This document shows positions 16,772 through 24,982 of a DNA stretch of 64,000 nucleotides, piece after piece. The DNA lies in the NCBI GenBank assembly GCA_964521625.1, contig CAZFSM010000017.1:21342-85341 (forward strand), in the 5' to 3' direction. The position numbers and the translations under genes were made by a program. Positions within the stretch are counted from its first letter, which is position 1. Each line of letters starts with the position of its first letter. The DNA is from UBA1444 sp964521625. Lineage in GTDB: Bacteria; Bacillota; Negativicutes; UBA1444. Below the pieces are notes generated by a model that saw only the letters and a program-made list of their open reading frames with translations, had not been told where the DNA came from and ran no database searches.

Positions 16772-18187
16772 TTATGTTGCCTGCGGCCATGGCGGGTTCG
16801 CCTCTTGCGGTTGATACTGGGCCACCTGGTCCCGCACCTTTTGCTCATAGCCATTTTTGAAGAAGAAACAACTATAGGGGTCAGCGCTGTATAAACTGTC
16901 GCCGAGCGCCATACCGCAGGCGTGGCAGCCGCCGCCGCAACGCAGGCGATGCTCGCAGGCTGCGCATTCTGGATTGTTTTCCAAAACAGAGCTCAGCTTC
17001 ATGTCGATCACATCAAAAAATCTCGACCCGACCAGCGCCTCGGCGATTGTCGTTTCAAGCAAACTGGGCATTTCCGCCTCCACGGCGGAACCGGTCATCG
17101 GAATACAGGGCAGCAGTTTCCCATCAGCCATAATATGCAAATGGACCCGGCAGCTACGGCACAGGATCTGCCGCAGCGAGGCATCGGCGGCATCGAATCG
17201 GATCAGCGGAATTACCACTTCCTTGCTGCTGCGCGGCCCATAGTAGAAGCCGCCGAGCATCAGGTCCAGCGGCGCGCCGTCAGCCTGGTGCATGGCGATC
17301 AGGTCTAGATACGCCGCATAGAGAACTTCGATCGGCAGATCGTAATGTCCCTGTTCTTGCTGCCAGTTACCGACATTCATCGCCGGCGAAGTTTTCCAGT
17401 GGCTCACGCCAAGCGATTTCATCAGTTCATAGGTTTCTTTCATGCGGGGCAGGTTGTCGGTATATAGCACGGTTTCGATGCTGACGCTAAATCCGTGGGA
17501 ACGCAGCAACCGGATCGCCGCGATGACGGCCTCCTCCGCACCGGATAAGCCGCGCATCCAGTCGTGGCAGCCGCAACCGTCAAAACTCAGGGAGAAGGAA
17601 CACTTAATCCCGCGGGTTTTTAATCCCGCCAGCAGCTCCTCCGTCACCAATAACCCATTGGTATAGATTTGCCGGATCACAATGCGGCGCTCCAACAAAG
17701 CATCAACCAGCTGCCAGAAGTCGGCGCGGACCAGCGGCTCGCCGCCGGTCAGGGACACCTGCCCAATGCCGGCTGCTGCGATCTGTTCGATAATCCGCAG
17801 GCACTCCTGCGTCGTCAGTTCGCCATATTTCGCCTGCGGAGCCGACATGTAACAGTGGCGGCAGCGCAAGTTGCAACGTCCGGTGATGGACCAATGCGCT
17901 GATGCGGCGTAGCGGCCGGTAGAACGGGTATATTTTTGCCACGACTCGAGTTCTGTATCGGGCGGGCAGTCTGCAACAACACCGGCGCTTTCCAGTTTGG
18001 CGATCGCTTCACGGTGGGCCGGTAGCACCAGCGGGGATTCGAGATTCATCTTGCCGTCGCAAAAACTGGCAGCTTGAAAAGCCACTGCATCGATGAAGCC
18101 GGTCTGGCCGGTTTTCGTGTCCATGATCCCGTAAGGCAGGCCATGCCAGCCCCGCAGCGCAAACTGGGATTTGAGTTTTTTGTACAA
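16772..18187 (-). CDS. Radical SAM/SPASM peptide maturase
   Basis: About 472 residues. The first 90 (FALRGWHGLPYGIMDTK ... KLESAGVVADC) look like a PqqD-type peptide-recognition element. The radical SAM core has CNLRCRHCY and the SAM-binding LTGGEPLVR. The C-terminal SPASM domain has cysteines for auxiliary clusters in ILCRSCRVHLH, KLLPCIPMTG and PECAACEHRLRCGGGCHACG. It should install crosslinks or other radical modifications in Nif11-type precursors nearby. The GTG at 18211 abuts the promoter -10 box, so the TTG at 18187, preceded by GGCAGGA, is the likelier start. Confidence 0.88.
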   Translation of the reverse strand: MYKKLKSQFALRGWHGLPYGIMDTKTGQTGFIDAVAFQAASFCDGKMNLESPLVLPAHREAIAKLESAGVVADCPPDTELESWQKYTRSTGRYAASAHWSITGRCNLRCRHCYMSAPQAKYGELTTQECLRIIEQIAAAGIGQVSLTGGEPLVRADFWQLVDALLERRIVIRQIYTNGLLVTEELLAGLKTRGIKCSFSLSFDGCGCHDWMRGLSGAEEAVIAAIRLLRSHGFSVSIETVLYTDNLPRMKETYELMKSLGVSHWKTSPAMNVGNWQQEQGHYDLPIEVLYAAYLDLIAMHQADGAPLDLMLGGFYYGPRSSKEVVIPLIRFDAADASLRQILCRSCRVHLHIMADGKLLPCIPMTGSAVEAEMPSLLETTIAEALVGSRFFDVIDMKLSSVLENNPECAACEHRLRCGGGCHACGMALGDSLYSADPYSCFFFKNGYEQKVRDQVAQYQPQEANPPWPQAT

Positions 18188-18207
18188 CGCGTTCCTGCCT
18201 TTCAGTC

Positions 18208-18258
18208 TCACTATATCAAAAGAAAAACCCGCAAAAGTTTAAACAATTGTTATATTTT
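18208..18258 (-). promoter_or_regulatory. Shared-type promoter of the radical SAM gene
   Basis: On the minus strand the order is AACAATTGTTTAAAC, TTTTGCGGGTTTTTCTTTTG and TATAGT. The AACAATTGTT palindrome and the spacing match the promoters of all five precursor genes downstream and upstream. Confidence 0.7.
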
Positions 18259-18265
18259 CCCTAAC

Positions 18266-18302
18266 ACAAAAAGCTCTCCGGATGAAAATCCGCAGAGCTT
18301 TA
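18266..18302 (-). terminator. Terminator of the first precursor gene
   Basis: AAAGCTCTGCGGAT and ATCCGGAGAGCTTT pair around TTTC, followed on the minus strand by TTGTG. It separates the precursor from the radical SAM gene, which has its own promoter. Confidence 0.75.
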
Positions 18303-18324
18303 ATTTATTTCAATATCACCATTG

Positions 18325-18657
18325 TTAACCATACCCTGTACAGAGCATTGCAATCCGTGCAGAGACAAAACACCAAAGTTCTCCTCCCCCCGACACAGCT
18401 GCCAATTCGCCATCGCTCAGTTCAGAATTCATTTTCGCCTGCTTAATTTCTTCGTCATAAGATTTCAAATCGTTCATTGCAAAGGAATATCCCATCTGTT
18501 GTGCGAATGGCAATATTTCCTGCTCCGTTACCGCCATCGCTTTTGCTTCATCCATTTGCTGACCTTGATACTTTCGAGACAGTTCGACAAACTTCTGTTT
18601 CAGTGATTCGTCTTGGGCTACCGCTTCATAAAACTTTTTCACGTTTTCAACTGACAT
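18325..18657 (-). CDS. Nif11-type RiPP precursor peptide (1)
   Basis: A 110-residue precursor. The leader, MSVENVKKFYEAVAQ to the end of ELSDGELAAVSGG, is of the Nif11 type, with the usual amphipathic helices (LKQKFVELSRKYQGQ) and a double-Gly export/cleavage site. The core after GG is about 20 residues, GELWCFVSARIAMLCTGYG, with two cysteines and a C-terminal Gly. The ATG at 18657 is preceded by GGAGGGATG. It lies directly upstream of the radical SAM maturase, the natural processing partner. No transporter/peptidase is present in the window. Confidence 0.88.
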   Translation of the reverse strand: MSVENVKKFYEAVAQDESLKQKFVELSRKYQGQQMDEAKAMAVTEQEILPFAQQMGYSFAMNDLKSYDEEIKQAKMNSELSDGELAAVSGGGELWCFVSARIAMLCTGYG

Positions 18658-18721
18658 CTGCGCATCCCTCCGGCTATTATAATTTCTTGCGGAATCCAAT
18701 CGATGATGTTCTTTGCTCAGC

Positions 18722-18775
18722 CATATTATACCAGAAGCAAAGCCCGTCAATTTTAAACAATTGTTAAACTTTTTC
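18722..18775 (-). promoter_or_regulatory. Shared-type promoter of precursor 1
   Basis: Minus strand: GTTTAACAATTGTTTAAAA, then TTGACGGGCTTTGCTTCTGG, then TATAAT. The -10 box is of the extended (TGn) type in sister copies. Confidence 0.75.
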
Positions 18776-18824
18776 CAATGCAAAAAGCTTCCGCTGAAAA
18801 TGTTGCATTACTTGCCGTTCTGCA

Positions 18825-20255
18825 TCAAAACGGCAGTCGCATGAACATTTTAGCGAATCCCATCACGCGCTTCAATGCAATCAGTTTTCTTGCATCATAG
18901 GGTGGATATAGTAAATTGCTACTTAGATTAAAGCTTCGTTTCAATACACTTTTTTTGTGGGAAAATGTCAAAAAACTATCATAGCCATGGTAGGAGCCCA
19001 TTCCAGAATTGCCGACCCCGCCAAAAGGCAGATTGGAGTTGGCCAAATGGGTGATCGTATCATTTATGCAAACCCCGCCGCAAGACACTTCCTGTAAAAC
19101 TTTTTCTTCCACTGCCGCGTTTGTCGTGAACAAATACAAAGCAAGCGGCTTCGGCAATCTTTTGATATCTTTAATTGCTTTATCAAGGTCATGATAAGTC
19201 AGAATCGGCAGAACCGGCCCGAAAATTTCTTCACTCATACTGGCGGCATCCCAGGATGAAATTTCAATAAGCGTCGGTTCAATATACTTTTGTTCTTCTT
19301 CATAACGACCACCATAAATGATACCCGCTTTGTCAGCTTCAATAATATTTCTGATGCGGTTGAAATGTTTATGGTTGATAATACGCCCGTAACAATCGCT
19401 TTTTTGCGGATCTGCGCCAAAAAATTCTCCGATCGTTTTTTTCATTTCTGCAATTAATTCTGCCTTGATCGCGTCATGAACCATAAGGTAGTCTGGCGCT
19501 ACACAGGTCTGTCCGGCGTTAAGCGTTTTGCCACAAACAATTCGCCGCGCCGCAATTTTAGCATCTGCACTTTTATCAACAATCGCCGGCGATTTTCCGC
19601 CAAGCTCCAACGTTACCGGGACCAAGTTGGGAGCGGCGGCTGCCATTACGATTTTACCGACCCCAACGCTGCCAGTAAAAAATATATAGTCAAAACCCGC
19701 ATTGATCAGAGAAGTAGTGGTTTCAACATTCCCTTCGACAGCACGTATATAGTTCGCCTCAAACACATCGGCAATCATCTCGGTAACGATTGCCGCAACA
19801 TGGGGAGAAACTTCAGACGGCTTCAATACTGCACAATTTCCTGCGGCGATTACTCCTACCAGCGGTTCGATTAAAAGCTGAAACGGATAGTTGTACGGTC
19901 CGATGATTAAAACAGTTCCAAAAGGTTCGTATATGACGGCCCCTTTTGCCGGGAATAAATAAATCGGATTTCTCACCTTCTTGGGTTTCGCCCATTTTTT
20001 CAGATTTATCACAGCTTCTTCAATACTGTTATATAAGAATCCAATTTCCGTCGTATAAGATTCGAATTCCGATTTTCCCAGATCTATTTTTAATGCCGCC
20101 GATATCCTGCTTTCATATTTTTCTATCCCGGCTCTAAGTTTCTTCAATTGCTCAATACGAAAATCCAAGCTTTTTGTTTCTTGTGAATCAAAATATTCAT
20201 TGTGCAGTTTCAGAACCTCTGCAACGTCTTGCGCTGTCAATTCGGCGGTATTCAA
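18825..20255 (-). CDS. NAD(P)-dependent aldehyde dehydrogenase (class 3-like)
   Basis: 477 residues from the TTG at 20255, chosen because GAGGGTGG precedes it; an upstream ATG at 20324 adds 23 unlikely residues. It oxidises aldehydes to acids. The coenzyme loop FFTGSVGVGKIV, the general base in LELGGKSP and the catalytic Cys in NAGQTCVAPD are all present. The length and the C-terminal hydrophobic tail fit the YwdH/ALDH3 group. It sits between peptide precursor genes but shows no sign of belonging to their pathway. Confidence 0.92.
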   Translation of the reverse strand: MNTAELTAQDVAEVLKLHNEYFDSQETKSLDFRIEQLKKLRAGIEKYESRISAALKIDLGKSEFESYTTEIGFLYNSIEEAVINLKKWAKPKKVRNPIYLFPAKGAVIYEPFGTVLIIGPYNYPFQLLIEPLVGVIAAGNCAVLKPSEVSPHVAAIVTEMIADVFEANYIRAVEGNVETTTSLINAGFDYIFFTGSVGVGKIVMAAAAPNLVPVTLELGGKSPAIVDKSADAKIAARRIVCGKTLNAGQTCVAPDYLMVHDAIKAELIAEMKKTIGEFFGADPQKSDCYGRIINHKHFNRIRNIIEADKAGIIYGGRYEEEQKYIEPTLIEISSWDAASMSEEIFGPVLPILTYHDLDKAIKDIKRLPKPLALYLFTTNAAVEEKVLQEVSCGGVCINDTITHLANSNLPFGGVGNSGMGSYHGYDSFLTFSHKKSVLKRSFNLSSNLLYPPYDARKLIALKRVMGFAKMFMRLPF

Positions 20256-20358
20256 AAAAGCCACCCTCTTTCTTTTTGTTGTTGCAATGGACCATATCGC
20301 TGCCGCATGAAACAAAGTTTGCATAAGAATGCCTAGGTCGTTTTATAACATCAGCGCC

Positions 20359-20394
20359 AAAAAGGCTTCCAGCCGCGATGGCCGGAAGCCTTTT
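20359..20394 (-). terminator. Terminator of precursor 2
   Basis: AAAAGGCTTCCGGCC and GGCTGGAAGCCTTTTT pair around a short loop just past the stop of the minus-strand precursor gene. Confidence 0.8.
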
Positions 20395-20400
20395 AACGAA

Positions 20401-20763
20401 CTACCATTTATGATTTGTCAGAGTATCCGTAATCCATGCGCCACTTACTGTCACTCCTGCCGCACAACTGCCTACCGCAAGACCGCCTGTCAATAAAACA
20501 AGCACGAGTGATGTCGCTACCAATGAAAGCCCGAGAATACACATGCTGCCGCCCGTTACATCTTGCAGGTCTGCATCTGACAACTCTTCCCCTGTCTCCA
20601 ATCTTTTGACGACCAGATCCTTGATCTTTACGATCTGGTCAACCGTTAAATCGATTCCCTTGCCAGACATCGCCGTCTGCACTTCCTGCGGCGTTTCCAG
20701 ACATAACAGCTTTTTTATAAAATCCTCATCAGCAAATACTTCTTTAACCAGAGCCTCATCCAT
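20401..20763 (-). CDS. RiPP/bacteriocin-like precursor with hydrophobic core (2)
   Basis: 120 residues. The leader (MDEALVKEVFADEDFIKKLL ... ETGEELSDADLQDVTGG) is related to Nif11/NHLP leaders but of a different subtype from precursors 1, 4 and 5. After GG comes a 49-residue core dominated by small and aliphatic residues, with Cys in SMCILGLSL and GSCAAGVTVSG and a polar end TDTLTNHKW. It looks like a membrane-active peptide. It shares the promoter block of the radical SAM gene. Whether the same enzyme modifies it cannot be told from sequence. Confidence 0.8.
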   Translation of the reverse strand: MDEALVKEVFADEDFIKKLLCLETPQEVQTAMSGKGIDLTVDQIVKIKDLVVKRLETGEELSDADLQDVTGGSMCILGLSLVATSLVLVLLTGGLAVGSCAAGVTVSGAWITDTLTNHKW

Positions 20764-20816
20764 GCAGATAACCTCCCTGCAAAATCAGTATCAGTTGCGT
20801 CCATCATTTTCCAACC

Positions 20817-20868
20817 CCATTATATCAGAAGCAAAGCCCACCAATTTTAAACAATTGTTAAACTTTTT
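20817..20868 (-). promoter_or_regulatory. Shared-type promoter of precursor 2
   Basis: Minus strand: GTTTAACAATTGTTTAAAA, TTGGTGGGCTTTGCTTCTGA and TATAAT, nearly the same bases as in front of the other precursors. Confidence 0.75.
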
Positions 20869-20876
20869 CCAACTCA

Positions 20877-20913
20877 GCAAAAGGCTCTCCGGACGATAAT
20901 CCCGGAGAGCCTT
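20877..20913 (-). terminator. Terminator hairpin
   Basis: AAGGCTCTCCGGGA and TCCGGAGAGCCTTTT pair around TTATCG on the minus strand. It lies downstream of the small hydrophobic reading frame at 20933, which supports some transcription there. Confidence 0.7.
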
Positions 20914-20932
20914 GATTAGAGCGACCATTATT

Positions 20933-21115
20933 TTATAACGGGTGATGGCAGTAAAGATGAAAAATCAGGATCATCAGCAGCCTGACAAACAGAGCCGTCA
21001 ACCAGCCCACACTCACGATCCATACGATCCCTACGCAGATTAATCCAACGACAGCTTGGTTTCTATTGAAGTAACTGCCAACGGATAAAAAGCATCTCGG
21101 ACACATTTCTTGCAC
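20933..21115 (-). CDS. Uncertain small hydrophobic reading frame
   Basis: 60 codons ending in a hydrophobic stretch (VVGLICVGIVWIVSVGW) and followed by a terminator, like the precursor genes next to it. It has no recognisable leader and no copy of the shared promoter. It could be a core left over from a degraded precursor, a small membrane protein, or chance. Kept at low confidence. Confidence 0.3.
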   Translation of the reverse strand: MQEMCPRCFLSVGSYFNRNQAVVGLICVGIVWIVSVGWLTALFVRLLMILIFHLYCHHPL

Positions 21116-21270
21116 ACTCCACGAATAAACTTTTCAGCCTATCCATGGCAAAAACATATCCAGTTGTATTTTACACCATGATTATTTGAATTCCTTTTGT
21201 GATCGATTTAAGCACTTTTTTGATGTTGTGCATCATCCTCAGTTCGACAAGTCCGGAGGGGATCCGGTTC

Positions 21271-22029
21271 CTATGGATTATAGCGATCAGCTTTTTCCAA
21301 AGGTCGGGTCGGATAGGGAGAAAACTCAATATGAAAATTTGCTGTTTCATCAAGACTTATTTCTGCGTCAGTTAAAACTAGATCAAGCACGTGTCCACCC
21401 TTTTGACGGTCATCAGACAAAAAATGCAAATGATAACCGGCAGCATTGGTGTTCCCCATATATGACGGCAGCCAAAACCCGACCAATCTGCCAGACACCT
21501 CTGCATAATCAAATACATTCTGTTCCTTTAATGCGTCGGAAAGCACAGGAAATGGCTTTTGATAAGGACCAGCACTACGCATTTTCATTGTTTTAAAATT
21601 GCCTTTAATGATGATGGCGTAAGGCAGATCATTGCGGGGACGCAGCTTGTCCAGTTCCTGCTTTAGCAGCTCTAGACTCATATTGGGCGCCGCAATTTTT
21701 TTAGTTATGTCGGCCTCAAAAGATGTGACCGCATAAAAGGGGCTTTGCACACTATCTTCTTCAACAGTAACTTTGCCACTCTTTGACGCTTTATAAACCT
21801 TCCCGTCTAATACAATCATTTCGCCATCAAGTCCGGCAAAAGTCCCCAAACCCATATTACCTTGTGTCCTGATCTTTTTAACAGTTGCCACGCCATCATA
21901 ATTTCCTGCTAAAAGCGCCTCAATGGTTGAACCTTGATATATTGTTTCTTTATCGGTCGCAGGGTTTGCAAAACCTGTTGAAGCCACCAACAATAGTAGA
22001 CACCCCAATAACAGAATTTTTTTCATCAT
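21271..22029 (-). CDS. budA: Acetolactate decarboxylase, exported form
   Basis: 252 residues converting 2-acetolactate to acetoin and CO2. Family phrases are clear: GSTIEALLAGNYDGVATV, TSFEADI, KGNFKTMKMRSAG, GRLVGFWLPSYMG and the metal-binding GYHLHFLSDDRQKGGHVLD with its histidines. An N-terminal signal peptide (MMKKILLLGCLLLLVASTGF) predicts export, unusual for a step of central metabolism but seen in some Gram-positive relatives. AAGGCGGTG precedes the ATG at 22029. Confidence 0.92.
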   Translation of the reverse strand: MMKKILLLGCLLLLVASTGFANPATDKETIYQGSTIEALLAGNYDGVATVKKIRTQGNMGLGTFAGLDGEMIVLDGKVYKASKSGKVTVEEDSVQSPFYAVTSFEADITKKIAAPNMSLELLKQELDKLRPRNDLPYAIIIKGNFKTMKMRSAGPYQKPFPVLSDALKEQNVFDYAEVSGRLVGFWLPSYMGNTNAAGYHLHFLSDDRQKGGHVLDLVLTDAEISLDETANFHIEFSPYPTRPLEKADRYNP

Positions 22030-22185
22030 ATGCACCGCCTTTTCTATTATCAATAAATTTCGGACCATGTTTAAACATTTTCCAGAGTTTTTGATATAGC
22101 CAATGAGATAAAAGGATTCCTCTAGCTAAACGCGAAGTTTATACTGCAATAATTTTCAAAACTAATTGGGTGGAGGGTTAATGAA

Positions 22186-22725
22186 ATGATTGACAAAAAC
22201 CACTTACAAATCCTATTTCAGCAGCATGGTTTTGCGGACTTCAAATGGATGGCTGCCAAAGACATTATTGTAGCCCAATGGGTTCGCTTTCGATGCATGT
22301 TTGGCTGTCCGCAGTATGGGAAAAGCTGTATGTGTCCGCCCAACGTGCCCACCATTGAAGAATGCAGAAAAATGATTTCAGAATACAATGATGTGGCTGT
22401 ATTTCACTTTGAAAATCAAAGCGAAACCCCGGCAGCAAGAAAAGCCTGGGCGCGAGATACCTCACAGAAACTGTTAAAACTTGAACGAGAAGTGTTTATT
22501 GATGGATATTATAAAACTCTCCTTGTGTCATTTACTTCTTGCGCATTATGTGAAAGTTGTATCGGAAATCGAACAGAATGTAGGAATCCCATGTTGGCAC
22601 GTCCCGGAGCCGATTCGCTTGGGATTGATGTCTATGCAACAGTGAGAGGAATTGGCTATCCAATTCAAGTCTTAAAAAACACGACTGATCCCATGAACAG
22701 ATATGCTTTTCTGCTCATTGAATAA
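22186..22725 (+). CDS. DUF2284 predicted metal-binding protein
   Basis: 179 residues with the DUF2284 cysteine pattern: RCMFGCPQYGKSCMCPPNVP near residue 36 and SCALCESCIGNRTECRNP near residue 119, ten cysteines fit to bind an iron-sulfur cluster. Function unknown; frequent in methanogens and other anaerobes. The gene stands alone between divergent and convergent neighbours. Confidence 0.85.
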   Translation: MIDKNHLQILFQQHGFADFKWMAAKDIIVAQWVRFRCMFGCPQYGKSCMCPPNVPTIEECRKMISEYNDVAVFHFENQSETPAARKAWARDTSQKLLKLEREVFIDGYYKTLLVSFTSCALCESCIGNRTECRNPMLARPGADSLGIDVYATVRGIGYPIQVLKNTTDPMNRYAFLLIE

Positions 22726-22816
22726 CGAATTTACAATCTTCGCGATACGCACTCTGCCCCCTACTGCTCATAATTATCATTGACATAAGCAATGTCATAG
22801 TCTCAAGAAAGCAGCG

Positions 22817-23110
22817 TTACACTTTTTTGCCCAAAAATGTCCCGGCTACTGTTCCTGCAATTCCAAGAAAGGATATTCCTCCTAATATTGCGGTGCCCGC
22901 CGCAAGACCATAAATCAAAAGCATAATAGATCCGCCAGCGACTCCTTCCAGCTCATCATCTGTCAATTCATCTCCGATTTCAAGCCTTTTGGCAATAAAG
23001 TCCCTGACTTTCACGATATCGTCTGTCGATAACTCAATGCCTTTCTCCGTGAGAGCCGACTGCACCTCTTGCGGTGTTTCAAGCTAAAACAAACTTTTGA
23101 CAAACTCCTC
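22817..23110 (-). pseudogene. Decayed precursor of the hydrophobic-core type (3)
   Basis: The readable part (GIELSTDDIVKVRDFIAKRL, then DELTDDELEGVAGG, core SIMLLIYGLAAGTAILGG onward) is homologous to precursor 2. Upstream, the frame continues as EEFVKSLF-stop-LETPQEVQ, aligning with DEDFIKKLLCLETPQEVQ, so a TAG replaces the Cys codon. The first 12-14 codons including the start are missing, because the 5' untranslated bases (ATACTAATTTTGC) run straight into EEFVK. An internal GTG start at 23065 is possible but would leave a shortened leader. The promoter block is still intact. Confidence 0.7.
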
Positions 23111-23147
23111 GCAAAATTAGTATCCGAGCGGTTCTCCTTGCTCAGCC

Positions 23148-23200
23148 TCATTATAACAGAAGCAAAGCCCGCCAATTTTAAACAATTATTAAACTTTTTC
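23148..23200 (-). promoter_or_regulatory. Shared-type promoter of precursor 3
   Basis: Minus strand: GTTTAATAATTGTTTAAAA, TTGGCGGGCTTTGCTTCTGT and TATAAT. One base of the AACAATTGTT palindrome differs from the other copies. Confidence 0.7.
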
Positions 23201-23387
23201 AGGTTAGGTTTGATTGCCAAATCCATCAATTTTCATTCACTCAACACAAAGGGAAGCTAGATAGAACTGTCGAATCTATTTTTGTTCGGTGTTTTATTAT
23301 GCAGTTATCAATCCATGTTTTACCATTCACAGGCATATGCCAAACTTGTGAAAGATTCTCTATAAACATTAGAAGGGATTGATTATC

Positions 23388-24080
23388 GTGAAAAGAATTG
23401 TTTTATTATTTCTAAGTTTATTTATTCTGGGTTTATCTGGTACTGTAATGGCAATTGAGAAGCAAGCAGTTACTATATTTTACTGTGTTGATGATACGAT
23501 CCTTCGAGCTCAGAACAGCGCAGAAGATTTAGAAAAAGGAAAAGTTGAATTTGAAAATATTTTTTTAGATAACTTTGATAAAAGATTTGACATAAAAGGT
23601 GTTAAACGTATACGCAAACTCGAAACAACAGCATTCTTAAAGTATGATAGAGATGAACTTTATAATATTCCTGTCAACCAAGTTCCTGTTCTTGTTGAAC
23701 TTAAGGTGACAGGAATAGGCACAGAAACAGATACCTATCAAAATGCATTTGGTGCAAAATATAATATTACGGTTCCAAATGTTCAGATACACTATTATGA
23801 GATGTTAGGTGAACGCATAACCGGTCACAGATATATGATGCAAACATTTGACGGTGATTATTCTTATCGTCCACAATCTTTCGCATTAGGAAGAGATTTA
23901 TACGTAGCTAATAGAGACGATAGAACACTAGTAAAGAATTGCGTAAGATGGTTAATTCGTGATATAGGTAAATTTAACCCACCAAACAAGTATGCTTACC
24001 CTGACATATTTGAAATGTATAGTCGTAAATATTACGGTGATTACAAATACCTTGTGCAGCATATGCAGATTCAACCATAA
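23388..24080 (+). CDS. Hypothetical secreted protein
   Basis: 230 residues from a GTG at 23388 (AAGGGA 9 bases upstream), starting with a signal peptide ending near SGTVMAIEK. The mature part is rich in Tyr, Asp and Arg (KRFDIKGVKRIRKLE, ITGHRYMMQTFDGDYSYRP). No family is recognised. The base composition is more AT-rich than the neighbours, which may mean recent transfer. Confidence 0.6.
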   Translation: MKRIVLLFLSLFILGLSGTVMAIEKQAVTIFYCVDDTILRAQNSAEDLEKGKVEFENIFLDNFDKRFDIKGVKRIRKLETTAFLKYDRDELYNIPVNQVPVLVELKVTGIGTETDTYQNAFGAKYNITVPNVQIHYYEMLGERITGHRYMMQTFDGDYSYRPQSFALGRDLYVANRDDRTLVKNCVRWLIRDIGKFNPPNKYAYPDIFEMYSRKYYGDYKYLVQHMQIQP

Positions 24081-24101
24081 TTTTTGTTTGAAATTTTCAC
24101 G

Positions 24102-24243
24102 CATTCTGGAGAATTTTATCGTTGATGATTCTTTGCGCGGAAATGGCATTGGCAAAAAGCTAGATGCGAGAGCTTTTTATGAATCAACGGGCTATAATCC
24201 TGATACGAATATCGGTTTTAAAAAGAAACTAGTGCCCAAATAG
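24102..24243 (+). pseudogene. Remnant of a GNAT acetyltransferase
   Basis: The reading frame gives ENFIVDDSLRGNGIGKKL, the acetyl-CoA binding loop of GNAT enzymes, joined directly to ARAFYESTGYNPDTNIGF and a closing FKKKL, the C-terminal end. The stretch that normally lies between, and the whole N-terminal half, are missing. Confidence 0.7.
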
Positions 24244-24273
24244 TCGTTAACCTATGACTAAGGAAGATACATT

Positions 24274-24897
24274 GTGTTTTGTTCAAAATGCGGAAAAGAA
24301 AACCTAAGTTCAAACCAGTATTGCGGTTCATGCGGACAACCGCTGCTGATAAATGATCCACGTCCGGCGCCTCCAATATTGCCACCATATCAATATCAGT
24401 ATCCCACTCCATACCTACCATATCTGAATCCTGTTCCCGCGGAATCAGCTTTTGCCTTGTATTTAGGCTGCTTTAAGAAATATGCCCAATTTCAGGGAAG
24501 AGCAAGGCGCAGTGAGTATTGGTATTTTGGTTTAATTCATTTGTTAGCAGTACTAGTACTCGCTTTGGTCGGTGTCGTTGCCATGGTTTCTAATTCTGGA
24601 CGCCCCGGTATCGGCAACCTTATTGCCATGGTTATAGCGGGTATTTATTTTCTTGTCGGCATCATCCCTGGTCTTGCTGTATTATCCAGACGTTTGCACG
24701 ATACAGGTCGTAGCGGAAAATGGATCATTCTATTTGTTATTGGAGGAATCATCCCTATCGTCAACCTTGTTATAACAATAGTGCAAATTGTGTTTACCGC
24801 TCAAGACAGCCAACCAGGACCGAATCAATATGGTCAAAGTCCCAAATATCCCGGACCCCCACCCCAAGCCGCATATTCAGTTGTTTATCCAGAATAA
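24274..24897 (+). CDS. Zinc-ribbon DUF805 membrane protein
   Basis: 207 residues from a GTG start. An N-terminal zinc ribbon (CSKCGKENLSSNQYCGSCGQ) and a Pro/Tyr-rich linker lead into a DUF805 domain: FQGRARRSEYWYFGLIHLL, then three more membrane segments with SRRLHDTGRSGKWIILF. The tail is Pro-rich. Function unknown; membrane location is secure. Confidence 0.88.
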   Translation: MFCSKCGKENLSSNQYCGSCGQPLLINDPRPAPPILPPYQYQYPTPYLPYLNPVPAESAFALYLGCFKKYAQFQGRARRSEYWYFGLIHLLAVLVLALVGVVAMVSNSGRPGIGNLIAMVIAGIYFLVGIIPGLAVLSRRLHDTGRSGKWIILFVIGGIIPIVNLVITIVQIVFTAQDSQPGPNQYGQSPKYPGPPPQAAYSVVYPE

Positions 24898-24982
24898 CAG
24901 GTTCAAATATCAGGCCCTACCATCGGCATGGCTTGCAGGCCGAAAATAAAGCCATCTACCACATCGAATTGGGGGTGCGCTC

